From: a virus
Strand: one strand, 5' to 3'
IMG/VR virus record: IMGVR_UViG_3300002460_000084
Span: 1-39,040 of that record
Length of the DNA stretch: 39,040 bases
The translations under genes and the position numbers were made by a program. Shown piece after piece: positions 30,149-38,722 of the stretch (positions are counted from its first letter, which is position 1; each line of letters begins with the position of its first letter). The notes under the pieces were generated by a model that worked only from the letters and a program-made list of their open reading frames with translations, had not been told where the DNA came from and searched no databases.

Positions 30149-30312
30149 AATCAGCTGAGTTCAATAAATTAATAGATGATGTGATTGAAATATTATGGGA
30201 AATGGATGCTGTTGAAGTTCCATATGGAGGTGGTATTAGAGTATCGTATTCAGGGGATGAGTTAAAAACTGCAGTTGCAAGAATAAGAGCATTGGGGGCG
30301 GTTAAACAATGA
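30145..30312 (+). CDS. 55-aa gene between the transketolase subunits
   Basis: Begins MKSAEFNKLIDDVIEILWEM and ends GDELKTAVARIRALGAVKQ. It overlaps both neighbours by ATGA, so its place between the subunits is likely deliberate or recent insertion. Small, mixed, without a recognised fold. It may be a third component of the complex or an unrelated gene. Confidence 0.55.
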   Translation: MKSAEFNKLIDDVIEILWEMDAVEVPYGGGIRVSYSGDELKTAVARIRALGAVKQ

Positions 30313-30833
30313 ACCCAAAAGAAAGATTAAAAAATTATCCATTGCATGAATCTATACGAGGTTATTTTGGTTATGAACTTTATAAACATATGGAAAGAAA
30401 TAATGATACATGGCTTGTGTCCATAGATCTAGGCTATGGACTTTTCAACGCCCACTTTGAGGACTTTCCGGAGAGGTGCATCAACACGGGTGCAGCGGAG
30501 GAATCCGCTCTTGACATTTGTGTAGGTCTTGCACTTTCTGGAAAGCTCCCAGTGGTCTACAGTATCACACCATTTCTTTTGTGGAGAGCTGCCGAAGTAA
30601 TAAGGCTTTACATAGATCATGAAAATATACCTGTAAAGCTTATTGGTAGTGGGAGAGATAAGGACTATTCAATAACTGATGGGTTTTCCCATGACGCTAC
30701 TGATGCGAAGGATTTACTTGCTTTGTTTCCAAATATCGCTGAATATTGGCCTGAATCAAAGGAGGAAATTGCATGGGTAGTAAAGCAGATGTTGGACAAC
30801 GGCTATCCTACGTTCGTATCGCTTAAGAGATAA
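30309..30833 (+). CDS. transketolase Pyr-domain subunit
   Basis: 174 aa. VSIDLGYGLFNAHFEDFPER, then INTGAAEESALDICVGLALS (58-77), where the Glu in GAAEES (E64) is the likely cofactor-activating Glu of the Pyr domain. GSGRDKDYSITDGFSHDATD follows with the conserved DGxSHD segment, and the protein ends with PTFVSLKR. The C-terminal third domain of full transketolases is absent. Together with 29501-30148 it should form the active site at the subunit interface. Two-carbon transfer to a sugar is predicted. Confidence 0.85.
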   Translation: MNPKERLKNYPLHESIRGYFGYELYKHMERNNDTWLVSIDLGYGLFNAHFEDFPERCINTGAAEESALDICVGLALSGKLPVVYSITPFLLWRAAEVIRLYIDHENIPVKLIGSGRDKDYSITDGFSHDATDAKDLLALFPNIAEYWPESKEEIAWVVKQMLDNGYPTFVSLKR

Positions 30834-30955
30834 GCTATCACCACTTCCCTCCCCTATTCCGAGGGGATGTCTCTAAAACATCCATTTCATGGGGTTTTGG
30901 GTAGTTGAAAATTTTCTAGAGGTCGTTATTTCTAGTAGGGGAGTCTGAACACATT
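30834..30955 (+). promoter_or_regulatory. 122-bp gap with overlapping hairpins before the packaging genes
   Basis: TCCCC (30850-30854) can pair with GGGGA (30863-30867), while GGATGT (30865-30870) can pair with ACATCC (30878-30883); both cannot form at once. A 10-bp palindrome GAAAATTTTC and a twice-occurring TTTCTAG lie downstream. It lies just upstream of the terminase genes, so either a leader control or part of a packaging site is possible. No promoter match was found. Confidence 0.35.
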
Positions 30956-31243
30956 ATGTACCCAATAAAGACTATAAAAACACATGACACTTATGAAGCT
31001 AGTTTTTATATACTTTATGGAGGTATATTTGCAAAAGTGAGGGAAATGAGGTTAAATAAGAAACGAGCTAAGAAAAAGGGCTATGTGGATATGTGGACAA
31101 TTACTGTGGATAACGTACCGCAATGGGCAATAGAAACTTGGCAAACTAGAAAGGCTTATGGGAACATTACAGAGTTTGTAGATGTCCGTAATAAGTTAAA
31201 GAAAGATATAAAACGTGCAATCGCAGGTAAGTTTACCTATTAA
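30956..31243 (+). CDS. DUF5659-like small protein
   Basis: 95 aa. Layout: a strand-helix opening with IKTHDTYEASFYILYGGIF, a basic middle, then FVDVRNKLKKDIKRAIAG. The early D...A-S-F helix and C-terminal helix recall DUF5659 proteins, seen near phage packaging genes. AGGGGAG lies 12 nt before the ATG. It overlaps the terminase small subunit by 29 nt. Function unknown. Confidence 0.45.
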   Translation: MYPIKTIKTHDTYEASFYILYGGIFAKVREMRLNKKRAKKKGYVDMWTITVDNVPQWAIETWQTRKAYGNITEFVDVRNKLKKDIKRAIAGKFTY

Positions 31244-31688
31244 AACAACCAAACTGACTAAATTAGAACGCAAATGGTACAAAGAATACCTTAAATGTTT
31301 TAATTCTTCTGATGCGTTGAAAAATGCTTATCCTAATAATAATTATGCTTACGATAGTATAAGAACTATGGCTGCCCAAACAAAAAAGTCTGTTTTTGCA
31401 AAACTTAGCGTGACAGAGGATGACCTAATGGAGCAGATGGGTTTAAGTGATGAGGGACTATATCAAGATGTTATTGATGGAAGAAAAGCAACAAGGGCAT
31501 TAGTGGTTGATGGTAAAGTGGTTGGAGTTCCAGATTATTCCACAAGACATAAATTTACAGAAACAGCATTAAAATTAAGAGGGAAACTTACTGATTCAAG
31601 CCGATTAGAACTAACCGGTAAAGATGGCGAACCAATAAGGTTGAGCATAATTGCGGGGATAGGTTTTATGCCTCCTAAGGATATTTAA
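31215..31688 (+). CDS. terminase small subunit
   Basis: 157 aa starting with GTG at 31215, overlapping the upstream gene by 29 nt. The N-terminal half is a helix-turn-helix-like domain (KLERKWYKEYLKCFNSSDAL; SIRTMAAQTKKSVFAKL), the centre is helical, and the C-terminal part (DYSTRHKFTETALKLRGKL) resembles the oligomerisation region of small terminases. It recognises DNA for packaging together with the large subunit at 32208. Order with large terminase and portal supports it. An HNH gene separates the subunits. Confidence 0.7.
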   Translation: MQSQVSLPIKTTKLTKLERKWYKEYLKCFNSSDALKNAYPNNNYAYDSIRTMAAQTKKSVFAKLSVTEDDLMEQMGLSDEGLYQDVIDGRKATRALVVDGKVVGVPDYSTRHKFTETALKLRGKLTDSSRLELTGKDGEPIRLSIIAGIGFMPPKDI

Positions 31689-31689
31689 A

Positions 31690-32223
31690 ATGCCTAGCGG
31701 TGTTTATAGGAGATCTTTACAAAATAAATTAAATATAAGTAAAGCCTCTATGGGAAGAACTCCATGGAACAAAGGAAAAATTGGTATATATAGTGATGAG
31801 ACTAGATATAAAATGGGGGCTAGTTTCAGGGGCAAAAAACAACCAAAACTAGCTGAATTTAACAGAAAAAAGATTTTTACTGAAGAATTAAGAAGGAAAA
31901 TGTCTTTAAGACAAAAGGGTGAGAAGGGTTCGAATTGGCGAGGAGGGGTTGGTATAGTTAATGTAAAGATCAGAAATTCTATTGAAGGTAAACTATGGCG
32001 TGAGGCAGTTTTTGCTAGGGATGGTTGGATTTGTCAAAAGTGTTTAATAAAAGGTGGAGTTCTTAGAGCACATCATATTTATAGCTTTAATAAATATAAT
32101 AATATGCGATTTGATATACATAACGGCGTGACATTATGCAATAAGTGCCATAAAGAGTTTCATTCTAAATATGGTGTGAGAGATAATAATTTGGGGCAGT
32201 GCGACAAATGGCTACTGAGATAA
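31690..32223 (+). CDS. HNH homing endonuclease with NUMOD3-type repeats
   Basis: 177 aa. SKASMGRTPWNKGK and SFRGKKQPKLAEFNRKK, with KGEKGSNWRGG, are NUMOD3-like DNA-binding pieces. The HNH core is RDGWICQKCLIKGGVLRAHHI followed by NGVTLCNKCHKEFH (CxxC pairs and catalytic His), here split for length. It lies between terminase small and large genes, starting 1 nt after one and overlapping the other by 16 nt. Homing endonucleases often sit beside terminase genes. Confidence 0.88.
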   Translation: MPSGVYRRSLQNKLNISKASMGRTPWNKGKIGIYSDETRYKMGASFRGKKQPKLAEFNRKKIFTEELRRKMSLRQKGEKGSNWRGGVGIVNVKIRNSIEGKLWREAVFARDGWICQKCLIKGGVLRAHHIYSFNKYNNMRFDIHNGVTLCNKCHKEFHSKYGVRDNNLGQCDKWLLR

Positions 32224-33515
32224 CTTTTCCCAATATTGAGAGATTGAACAAATATCAAAAGGAAATACTGTTTGAGGATAATCATAGATTTAAGGTCTGT
32301 ATATGGCATCGTCGGTGTAGAAAAACCACCACAGCTATAATTGAGATAACAAAACAAGCACACATCAGAAAAGGTATTTATTGGCATTTATTCCCTACAT
32401 ACACAGAAGCTAAAAACTCTATATGGCGTGATCCAAAAATGTTGTTTGGTAACATCCCAGAAGAACTTATTGAAAAAAGAAATGAAGCTGAAATGGTAGT
32501 TACATTTAAGAATGGTTCTATCTATCAGCTTATCGGTGCTGACAATGCGGATAGACTAAGAGGAGCAGGCCCTATGGGTATGGTGCTTGATGAATACGAT
32601 ACTATGAAAAATGACGTGTGGCCTGTTGTTGAGCCTATACTTCGTGCGAATGGAGGTTGGGCGTGGTTTGTTGGAACTCCAAAAGGTAAACAGAAGTTAT
32701 ATGATTTGTATAACAGAGGGCAGGATGTTAATAACACCGAGTGGAAGTCATGGATATTAAGAGCCGATCAGTCAGGAATAATTCCATCCGACCAATTAGA
32801 AGAATCAAGAAAAACAATGAGTCAATCGTTATTTAACCAAGAATGGATGTGTGATTTTCTTGAAGGTGAGGGATCAGTGTTTCGTAATGTCCGTGCTATT
32901 TGCAATGCTGTTCCACAAAAACCTAAGATTGATCATTATTATGTAATGGGTGTTGATCTTGCAAAAGTACAGGATTATACAGTAATAGCGATATACGATA
33001 GAACTACAAACCAAGAGGTTTATCAAGATAGATTTCAGACACTAGAATGGCCATTTCAAAAGAAACGTATTATGGAGATAGGAAGATACTACAATAATGC
33101 TCTAATGAGCGTTGATGCAACAGGTATTGGAGACCCGATAGTTGATGATTTGTTAAGGGCGGGTTGTGCAGTTGAGCCGTTTAAAATAACTAATCAGAGT
33201 AAGAAAGAACTCATTGAAAAGTTATCTATTTGGATTGAACAAGCGAAGATCAGGTTACTTCCAATGGAGGAAACGATGCTGGAGTTTGATAATTTTAGTT
33301 ATGACATTTCAAGTAATGGGAGGATAGTATATAATGCGAGAGAGGGTTATCATGACGACATTGTAATTGCGAATGCACTTGCAGTTTGGCAATTGCAACC
33401 TTTATATATAGCTCCGAAAAAAGAAGAATTGCCGTTGGTTAAGGAAGCATATATACAACGTGTTAAAATGCAACACGGTGAGATTGATCCTTACTTTGAT
33501 TTACAGGAAATATGA
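32208..33515 (+). CDS. terminase large subunit
   Basis: 435 aa from the ATG at 32208 (a GTG at 32199 is less likely). The ATPase has a Walker A-like WHRRCRKTTT (33-42), Walker B MVLDEYD (125-131) and coupling motif VGTPKG (155-160). The RNase H-like nuclease has D250 in VMGVDLAKVQDY, D303 in SVDATGIGDP and YHDDIV (381-386). It cuts and pumps DNA into the procapsid through the portal at 34259. The Walker A is unusual in carrying Arg-Cys-Arg before Lys. Length is on the short side for this family but complete. Confidence 0.93.
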   Translation: MATEITFPNIERLNKYQKEILFEDNHRFKVCIWHRRCRKTTTAIIEITKQAHIRKGIYWHLFPTYTEAKNSIWRDPKMLFGNIPEELIEKRNEAEMVVTFKNGSIYQLIGADNADRLRGAGPMGMVLDEYDTMKNDVWPVVEPILRANGGWAWFVGTPKGKQKLYDLYNRGQDVNNTEWKSWILRADQSGIIPSDQLEESRKTMSQSLFNQEWMCDFLEGEGSVFRNVRAICNAVPQKPKIDHYYVMGVDLAKVQDYTVIAIYDRTTNQEVYQDRFQTLEWPFQKKRIMEIGRYYNNALMSVDATGIGDPIVDDLLRAGCAVEPFKITNQSKKELIEKLSIWIEQAKIRLLPMEETMLEFDNFSYDISSNGRIVYNAREGYHDDIVIANALAVWQLQPLYIAPKKEELPLVKEAYIQRVKMQHGEIDPYFDLQEI

Positions 33516-33985
33516 CAGAAACAGAAACCACAATATTTGAAGAATCCGAAAACGAAATAATGCCTAAGATAGAAGAGGGATGGGTAGAGAAGGTTATATT
33601 TCATGAAAATGTAGTAAGAGAAACCTTATTATTTGTTGAGGATATTTTACAAAGATCATCCATACCCTTTATGATATTAGGAGATATTGGGAAGTTATTA
33701 TTTGAACAAGAAGTTCCTACTCTTGATGTTAGTAGTGTAGAGATTGGTATATTGAAAGGACAAATGACAGATCAGTGTATTTCAACATTAAATAGTCTTT
33801 GTAAATTAGTTAAAAATGGCGAGAATTATTTTATAGATTATAATGAAGTTCCTGTAAAACTAACTATAATAAGTCATTATTATCCTTTTTTTATGAATCC
33901 GGATGTAAGATATTATATGTTAACAGAGTTTAGAATACCTAATCCCTTTAATGCTTATTGGGAGGAAAGAGATAAGATAGAATGA
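33512..33985 (+). CDS. nucleotidyltransferase-like fold candidate, packaging operon
   Basis: 157 aa. After an acidic N-terminus, residues 35-130 have a pattern like the minimal nucleotidyltransferase fold: helix VRETLLFVEDILQRSS, strand FMILGDIGKLLF, then TLDVSSVEIGIL and DYNEVPVKLTII. The canonical GS...DxD motif is not clear, so activity is uncertain. It is coupled to the terminase (4-nt overlap) and the following membrane protein. Weak, composition-based proposal; unknown otherwise. Confidence 0.4.
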   Translation: MTETETTIFEESENEIMPKIEEGWVEKVIFHENVVRETLLFVEDILQRSSIPFMILGDIGKLLFEQEVPTLDVSSVEIGILKGQMTDQCISTLNSLCKLVKNGENYFIDYNEVPVKLTIISHYYPFFMNPDVRYYMLTEFRIPNPFNAYWEERDKIE

Positions 33986-34266
33986 CAGAATACGCATTAG
34001 TTGCAGTTATATTTATGTTACTTCTCGCAAATATTGGACTTGTTATTTTCTTTTTCAGATTTGTTGAGAAAATGGAAAAGGAAAACAAGAGTTATATAAA
34101 AGCTTTTATGTCAAAGGATGCTAGAGAGTTTAGTTTATCTGACATTGAACCAAAAGAAGAAAAAGAAGACCTTTTTGTAAATCAGGAATATGTGCCAATA
34201 GAGCAAGCTGAAGATTCTCTATTTAAACAAGCTATTAAAGATTTTCAGGATGTAATACATGGCTGA
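33982..34266 (+). CDS. single-span membrane protein with acidic tail
   Basis: 94 aa. A strong N-terminal membrane helix (VAVIFMLLLANIGLVIFFF, residues 7-25) is followed by a charged soluble part rich in Glu and Lys (EPKEEKEDLF). It is tightly coupled by ATGA to the gene before and overlaps the portal by 8 nt. A membrane protein in the packaging operon is unusual; function unknown. Confidence 0.55.
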   Translation: MTEYALVAVIFMLLLANIGLVIFFFRFVEKMEKENKSYIKAFMSKDAREFSLSDIEPKEEKEDLFVNQEYVPIEQAEDSLFKQAIKDFQDVIHG

Positions 34267-36397
34267 TAAAGTTGTTGATAAATACATTCCAACATCGGGT
34301 ATAGGTATGGAAATAGATGCAATGGTTGCAATGGTCGAAAATCAGCGTAAATCATTTGAACGCAGGTGGTACGATAATAACTTTTTTGATGACGGATACC
34401 ATTTTAGATATATATCAAGAACAACTGGAAAGATAATAGATTCATCATCAATAGGAGATGCCAATCTTCCACAAAGAGCAATTCCAAAAGCATCAAGACA
34501 AATAAGAGGTATTGCAAACCTGCTTCTTGGACCTGACTATACACCTGTTGTGTATCCCGAAAAGGTTAGTATGGCACAATTTCCTCCAATAACAGGTACT
34601 GATCCACAGACAGGGCAACAGATATCACAACCAAACCCTGACTATCAAAAATCTATTGATGTTGCTAAAGAAACGGCTAAAAAGGTTGGACATTATATTA
34701 TGAAGGAATGGGAAAAACAGGAGTTAAAAGAAAAACTCACATTGATGTTATTATTGGCAGCCAAAAATGGTATATCATTTCTTCAGGTATGGCCCGATGC
34801 TGTTGAAGAGAAGATAAAAACTCAAGTGTATGATGCTTTTGATATATATCTGCTTGGTAGTATTTCCTCAATATACGACTCACCTTTTATAATAAAAACT
34901 ACACCTCGGCTTATCAGTGTAATAAAGGCTAATGAGAACTATGATAAAGATCAATTAAATCTTATAAATCCAGATAATAAATACGCTTCAAGTGAGATAA
35001 AACAAGCCTATATGCAGGCAAGATATGGAAGTGGTATGGAATCAGACAAAGCTACAACCCTTATATTAAAAGAAGCATTTATAAAGGAATATGTTGGTAG
35101 TGAAAATATGGGAAGGATTACATCTAAAAATACCGATGTGTTAAAGGGAAAAAAGATAGGAGATATGATCATAAGACATGTTTTTAGTGCAGGTGGGGTT
35201 TGGCTTTTGGATGAATACATTGGTTTACCTGAATACCCATTTGTTGATTTTAGATTTGAACCAGGTCCTATATATGGAAAAACTTTAATGGAGAATTTTA
35301 TACCTGCAAATAAATCATTGGACATTGTTATGTCAAGAGTTGAACGTTTTGCAAATACTATGGTTACAGGCACATGGTTAACAAGAAAAGGTGAGAATCT
35401 TCAAATATCAAATCTTTCAGGCGGGCAAAAACTTGAATATACACAGACACCGCCAGTTCAAGGAAACATAGCAAATATTCCTCCTTTTATGTTTCAGTAC
35501 ATACAGTTATTAAACTCAATAATCGAGGAGCAAGGAGCTAGCACTTCGGCTCTTGGAGTGCTACCAGATGGGGTGAAAAGTGGAATCGCTATTGAGTCTG
35601 TTAAGTCAACAGAATATGCTAACCTAAAAATAGCATCAGATCAACTGAAAAGTACAATAAAAAGAACTAGTGAAAGAATGATTGATATAGCTTCTGATTT
35701 TGTTATGCCTCAAACTGTTTATGTGCTTGAAAAGGGTAATCCGTCATATTTTGATATAATAGGGCAAAATGGCATTGATGTGAGAAATAAAATTGGTGAG
35801 GATGTTAGCCAAATGATACCAATTAAGAAAGATTATCTTGTCGATATTCAAGTTGAGTCTGGTCTTGGATTTACACAAGAGGGTAAAAAACAGACAATGC
35901 AACAGATAATAACTTTCTTTGAACCGCTGATGGAAAAAGGTCTCATTTCACAAGATGCTCTAAAAGTATTAGTTAGATCAACTCTTGAAACTTTCCAATA
36001 TGGGAATGCTGGAGAATTTGTTGAGGCTATGGATACCGGTATGTCAACAGCCCCTATGACAGGACAACAGATTGATCAAATGAAAATAGCGGTTTTGGAG
36101 GTACTAAAAGAGGCGGGTGTAGTTGGTCCGCAAGCAGATCAAAAATTTGTTGATAGTACAAAAGTTGGAGTACTTGAGGCAATGAAAGACACAGGCGCAC
36201 TTAGTAATGTAAATAAACAGAACCAATCACAAACTCCAAAAGAACCGAGTGAATCTATATCATTTAAGGATTTGCCTATTTCTGGAAAACAACAGATGGC
36301 AGAGCATGCAGGAATACAACTTGATCCTAATGAATTAGCACGACAGGAACAGCTGAATCAAAAAATTTCAAGTATATCGTCGAAAGGAGGTCAATAA
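34259..36397 (+). CDS. portal protein
   Basis: 712 aa, near the size of P22-type portals. The N-terminal part includes [19 protein letters not shown]; the wing/stem region follows ([20 protein letters not shown] and [20 protein letters not shown]). A long helical segment with [20 protein letters not shown] leads to a C-terminal barrel-like helical part and a Gln-rich tail. It forms the dodecamer through which terminase packs DNA. It follows terminase by two small genes. No frame interruptions are seen. Confidence 0.85.
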   Translation: MADKVVDKYIPTSGIGMEIDAMVAMVENQRKSFERRWYDNNFFDDGYHFRYISRTTGKIIDSSSIGDANLPQRAIPKASRQIRGIANLLLGPDYTPVVYPEKVSMAQFPPITGTDPQTGQQISQPNPDYQKSIDVAKETAKKVGHYIMKEWEKQELKEKLTLMLLLAAKNGISFLQVWPDAVEEKIKTQVYDAFDIYLLGSISSIYDSPFIIKTTPRLISVIKANENYDKDQLNLINPDNKYASSEIKQAYMQARYGSGMESDKATTLILKEAFIKEYVGSENMGRITSKNTDVLKGKKIGDMIIRHVFSAGGVWLLDEYIGLPEYPFVDFRFEPGPIYGKTLMENFIPANKSLDIVMSRVERFANTMVTGTWLTRKGENLQISNLSGGQKLEYTQTPPVQGNIANIPPFMFQYIQLLNSIIEEQGASTSALGVLPDGVKSGIAIESVKSTEYANLKIASDQLKSTIKRTSERMIDIASDFVMPQTVYVLEKGNPSYFDIIGQNGIDVRNKIGEDVSQMIPIKKDYLVDIQVESGLGFTQEGKKQTMQQIITFFEPLMEKGLISQDALKVLVRSTLETFQYGNAGEFVEAMDTGMSTAPMTGQQIDQMKIAVLEVLKEAGVVGPQADQKFVDSTKVGVLEAMKDTGALSNVNKQNQSQTPKEPSESISFKDLPISGKQQMAEHAGIQLDPNELARQEQLNQKISSISSKGGQ

Positions 36398-36398
36398 A

Positions 36399-36608
36399 AT
36401 GCCACTTAAAAAAGGGAATTCGGATAAAACCGTAAGTTCCAATATAAAAGAACTCATGCACTCAGGTTATGAACAGAAACAAGCCGTTGCAATTGCTATG
36501 AACAAGGCAGGTAAATCAAAAAAGAAGAAATATAAAAAAGGACAATCTTATTCCAAAGATGCTGTGCAGGGAGCAATGCATAAAATGGATAAGGGAAAGA
36601 TGATGTAA
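36399..36608 (+). CDS. small basic protein after the portal
   Basis: 69 aa, Lys-rich. [20 protein letters not shown] and [16 protein letters not shown] follow a pattern seen in small phage proteins next to portals. AAAGGAGG precedes the ATG in ideal position. Likely DNA- or virion-associated; function unknown. Confidence 0.65.
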   Translation: MPLKKGNSDKTVSSNIKELMHSGYEQKQAVAIAMNKAGKSKKKKYKKGQSYSKDAVQGAMHKMDKGKMM

Positions 36609-36910
36609 TGAGTAAGGTTATTATTCAGTATTATTTAATATTTGATCCTGCCGAGACATGGACATATAAATCACAATTTGAAGATGATTTTGCAACATTT
36701 CTGCGTGTAAGGGGTCTTGAGGCAGAAATAGTGCAAATGCCCGATAGCTCAATTCAGGGCAATGTTAGATATCTTTTTATTAAAAAATCTGAAGGTATAG
36801 TTTTAAATCCCGCCCCTAAAGAAAAATCTGTAAAACAAACTGTAGCGAGTCTTTCACAAAAGAAAGGATTTGACGGAAAATTTGTCAAGGCAAATACACC
36901 GAGTAAATAA
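36608..36910 (+). CDS. small protein of unknown function in the portal operon
   Basis: 100 aa, mixed strand/helix at the N-terminus (KVIIQYYLIFDPAETWTYKS) and a basic Lys-rich tail (KEKSVKQTVASLSQKK). It overlaps the previous stop by one base pair pattern (TAATG). Conserved family not recognised. Position suggests a head-assembly or virion role. Confidence 0.55.
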   Translation: MSKVIIQYYLIFDPAETWTYKSQFEDDFATFLRVRGLEAEIVQMPDSSIQGNVRYLFIKKSEGIVLNPAPKEKSVKQTVASLSQKKGFDGKFVKANTPSK

Positions 36911-37339
36911 ATGTCACAGTATGCAATTCAAGATGAGAACCAATTTCCTGCTCTTTTAGGTCATAGTGGCACGACAGGAACAGCTGAGATAAGACGCATA
37001 GTTGTTACTGATGAAGGTGCTGTCAAAGTTGATCTTGTATCGGGCGATACTATAAACATTGGTACAATAAATGTGGGTACGGTTTCTGTTAGTGGCACAG
37101 TGCCTGTAAGTGGTACAGTTTCTACATCTCCAAGTCTATATGCTCTAAAAACCGATGATTCTTCATCCGGAACAACGTATGTTGGAGAAGCTACAACAGG
37201 TTCGTTAGGAACTTCTACAGTTTGGAGGATAAAAAAGATTGTAGATACTGGAGGTACAGCACTTGATTTAACTTGGGCGGGGGGGAGTGCAACATTCACA
37301 AATGTGTGGAATAATAGGGGAACATTAAGTTATAGCTAG
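36911..37339 (+). CDS. beta-rich virion/fibre-type protein
   Basis: 142 aa. After a polar N-terminus, residues 35-75 are a Val/Thr/Ser/Gly repeat (INIGTINVGTVSVSGTVPVS), typical of beta-helix or shaft segments. The C-terminus has TWAGGSATFTNVWNNRGTL. It starts directly at the previous stop. Probable small structural or fibre protein; function unknown. Confidence 0.6.
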   Translation: MSQYAIQDENQFPALLGHSGTTGTAEIRRIVVTDEGAVKVDLVSGDTINIGTINVGTVSVSGTVPVSGTVSTSPSLYALKTDDSSSGTTYVGEATTGSLGTSTVWRIKKIVDTGGTALDLTWAGGSATFTNVWNNRGTLSYS

Positions 37340-37354
37340 AAGTATAATAAAAAA

Positions 37355-37444
37355 ATGGCGTACGATTTATTTACCAAGAATTTCAAAAAGGTAGGAGACA
37401 AATATACGATGGGTCTACGAGTCATAATTAAGGAGAAAAGATGA
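37355..37444 (+). CDS. candidate 29-aa ORF before the fibre gene
   Basis: Encodes MAYDLFTKNFKKVGDKYTMG and ends RVIIKEKR, overlapping the next ATG by 4 nt as many real genes here do. It lacks a clear ribosome binding site. The next gene's AAGGAG site lies inside it. Coding status is uncertain. Confidence 0.3.
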   Translation: MAYDLFTKNFKKVGDKYTMGLRVIIKEKR

Positions 37445-38721
37445 GTGACTTTTCAGTAGTAAAGATACTTGGAACACCAACAATTAATCTTACTCCAGCC
37501 ACGGCTTCCCAGGTGAATATTGTTGATACTGGCGGTTACTATGTCGGCACTGAAGTAGAAACCGCTCTGGCCGAAATCGGGGCGGGAACCACCCTAGATA
37601 GTCGCTATATAAATGTTTCTGGTGATACGATGACTGGCCTTCTTCAGTTTAGCGGGACTACTCATGCTGGATTAAAACTTCTTTCTTTAACAACCACGCA
37701 ACGAGATGCTCTAACCCCCGCAAATGGCATGATTGTTTATAATTCAACTGACAATCAGGTGCAGGGGTATGTGGGGGGGACATGGGGACAGATAGGCGGC
37801 GGTGGCTCTCAAACTCCCTGGACAAGCGACGTAAACGCCGCTGGATACAAACTTATTGGAAACACAACAACAACTGGCGATCTAACCCTCCAAACCACTT
37901 CTGGTGTAGGTACCACTGGCGCGGATATGCACTTTCTTGTCGGCAACAACGGAGCAACCGAGGCAGTGACAATATTAAACAGCGGCAACGTCGGCATCGG
38001 GACGACGGGACCGGGGGCGAGGTTGGGTTTTGCGGCGGCAACAACAGCCGCAGGTGGAATTGATTTTGGAGGCGATGTAACGTTATACCGAGGTGCAGCA
38101 AATGAACTTAGAACAGATGATATGATAGAGTCCGTCAGAGCTAGTTCTACAGATAACGCTTTCTTAACTTGGGTCACTGGTGATTCAAATAATCGATGGT
38201 ATGTAACGGCAGACGGTACAATGCGTTGGGGACCAGGTAATGCTTCTGTTGATACAAACTTGTACCGTGGTGCAGCAAATATATTACAGACTGACGATGG
38301 ATTAAATATAGCGGGCAACGTCGGCATCGGGACGACTTCACCCACCAATCTACTCTCTTTAGGTGGCAATTCTGCTCGTATCTTCTGGCTTGAACGACAT
38401 ACTACAGCTAATACGGCAGGAAACACTTTAACTGTTACTGCTGGTGGGGCAACATCGGGGGCAACAGATAAAAATGGTGGAGATTTGCTTTTACAGGGTG
38501 GATTGAGTACAGGAACAGGCGAAAGCGGCGTCAAAATATATGGTTGTGTGGCAGGAGCAACAGGAACAGCGGACAGAACACAAACTATCGGTATTCAGGT
38601 GCTTGGAAACAAACTCGGTTTCTATGGTTTAGCAACTCCAGTTATTAAGCCAACAGGTGTTGCAGTAACGGCAGAAGGTATTCACGCTGCATTAGTTAGT
38701 TTGGGCTTGATTGCAGCGTGA
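37441..38721 (+). CDS. tail-fibre-like protein with repeats
   Basis: 426 aa. The N-terminus (residues 1-60) fits a virion-anchor region, followed by FSGTTHAGLKLLSLTTTQRDALTPA-type strands and a triple-beta shaft with repeats of NVGIGTTGPG and NVGIGTTSPT (about 182 and 292), and LYRGAANELRTDD / LYRGAANILQTDD. NVGIGTT repeats occur in fibre and tailspike shafts. AAGGAG precedes the ATG by 5 nt. Bases before about 38060 are markedly richer in G+C than neighbouring genes, so part of the gene may have been acquired. It lies directly upstream of a recombinase. Confidence 0.75.
   Translation: MSDFSVVKILGTPTINLTPATASQVNIVDTGGYYVGTEVETALAEIGAGTTLDSRYINVSGDTMTGLLQFSGTTHAGLKLLSLTTTQRDALTPANGMIVYNSTDNQVQGYVGGTWGQIGGGGSQTPWTSDVNAAGYKLIGNTTTTGDLTLQTTSGVGTTGADMHFLVGNNGATEAVTILNSGNVGIGTTGPGARLGFAAATTAAGGIDFGGDVTLYRGAANELRTDDMIESVRASSTDNAFLTWVTGDSNNRWYVTADGTMRWGPGNASVDTNLYRGAANILQTDDGLNIAGNVGIGTTSPTNLLSLGGNSARIFWLERHTTANTAGNTLTVTAGGATSGATDKNGGDLLLQGGLSTGTGESGVKIYGCVAGATGTADRTQTIGIQVLGNKLGFYGLATPVIKPTGVAVTAEGIHAALVSLGLIAA
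37984..38336 (+). repeat. 23-bp direct repeat within the fibre gene
   Basis: A 23-bp GC-rich sequence beginning GGCAACGTCGGCATCGGGAC occurs at 37984-38006 and again at 38314-38336, 330 bp (110 codons) apart and in the same frame. It encodes the NVGIGTT repeat. Identity at synonymous positions suggests duplication or recombination within the fibre. Confidence 0.85.
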
Positions 38722-38722
38722 C

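Noticed and set aside
37809-38534. 241-aa minus-strand ORF
   Set aside because: It lies fully opposite the fibre gene and its Pro/Val-rich sequence mirrors the fibre's Gly/Thr codons.
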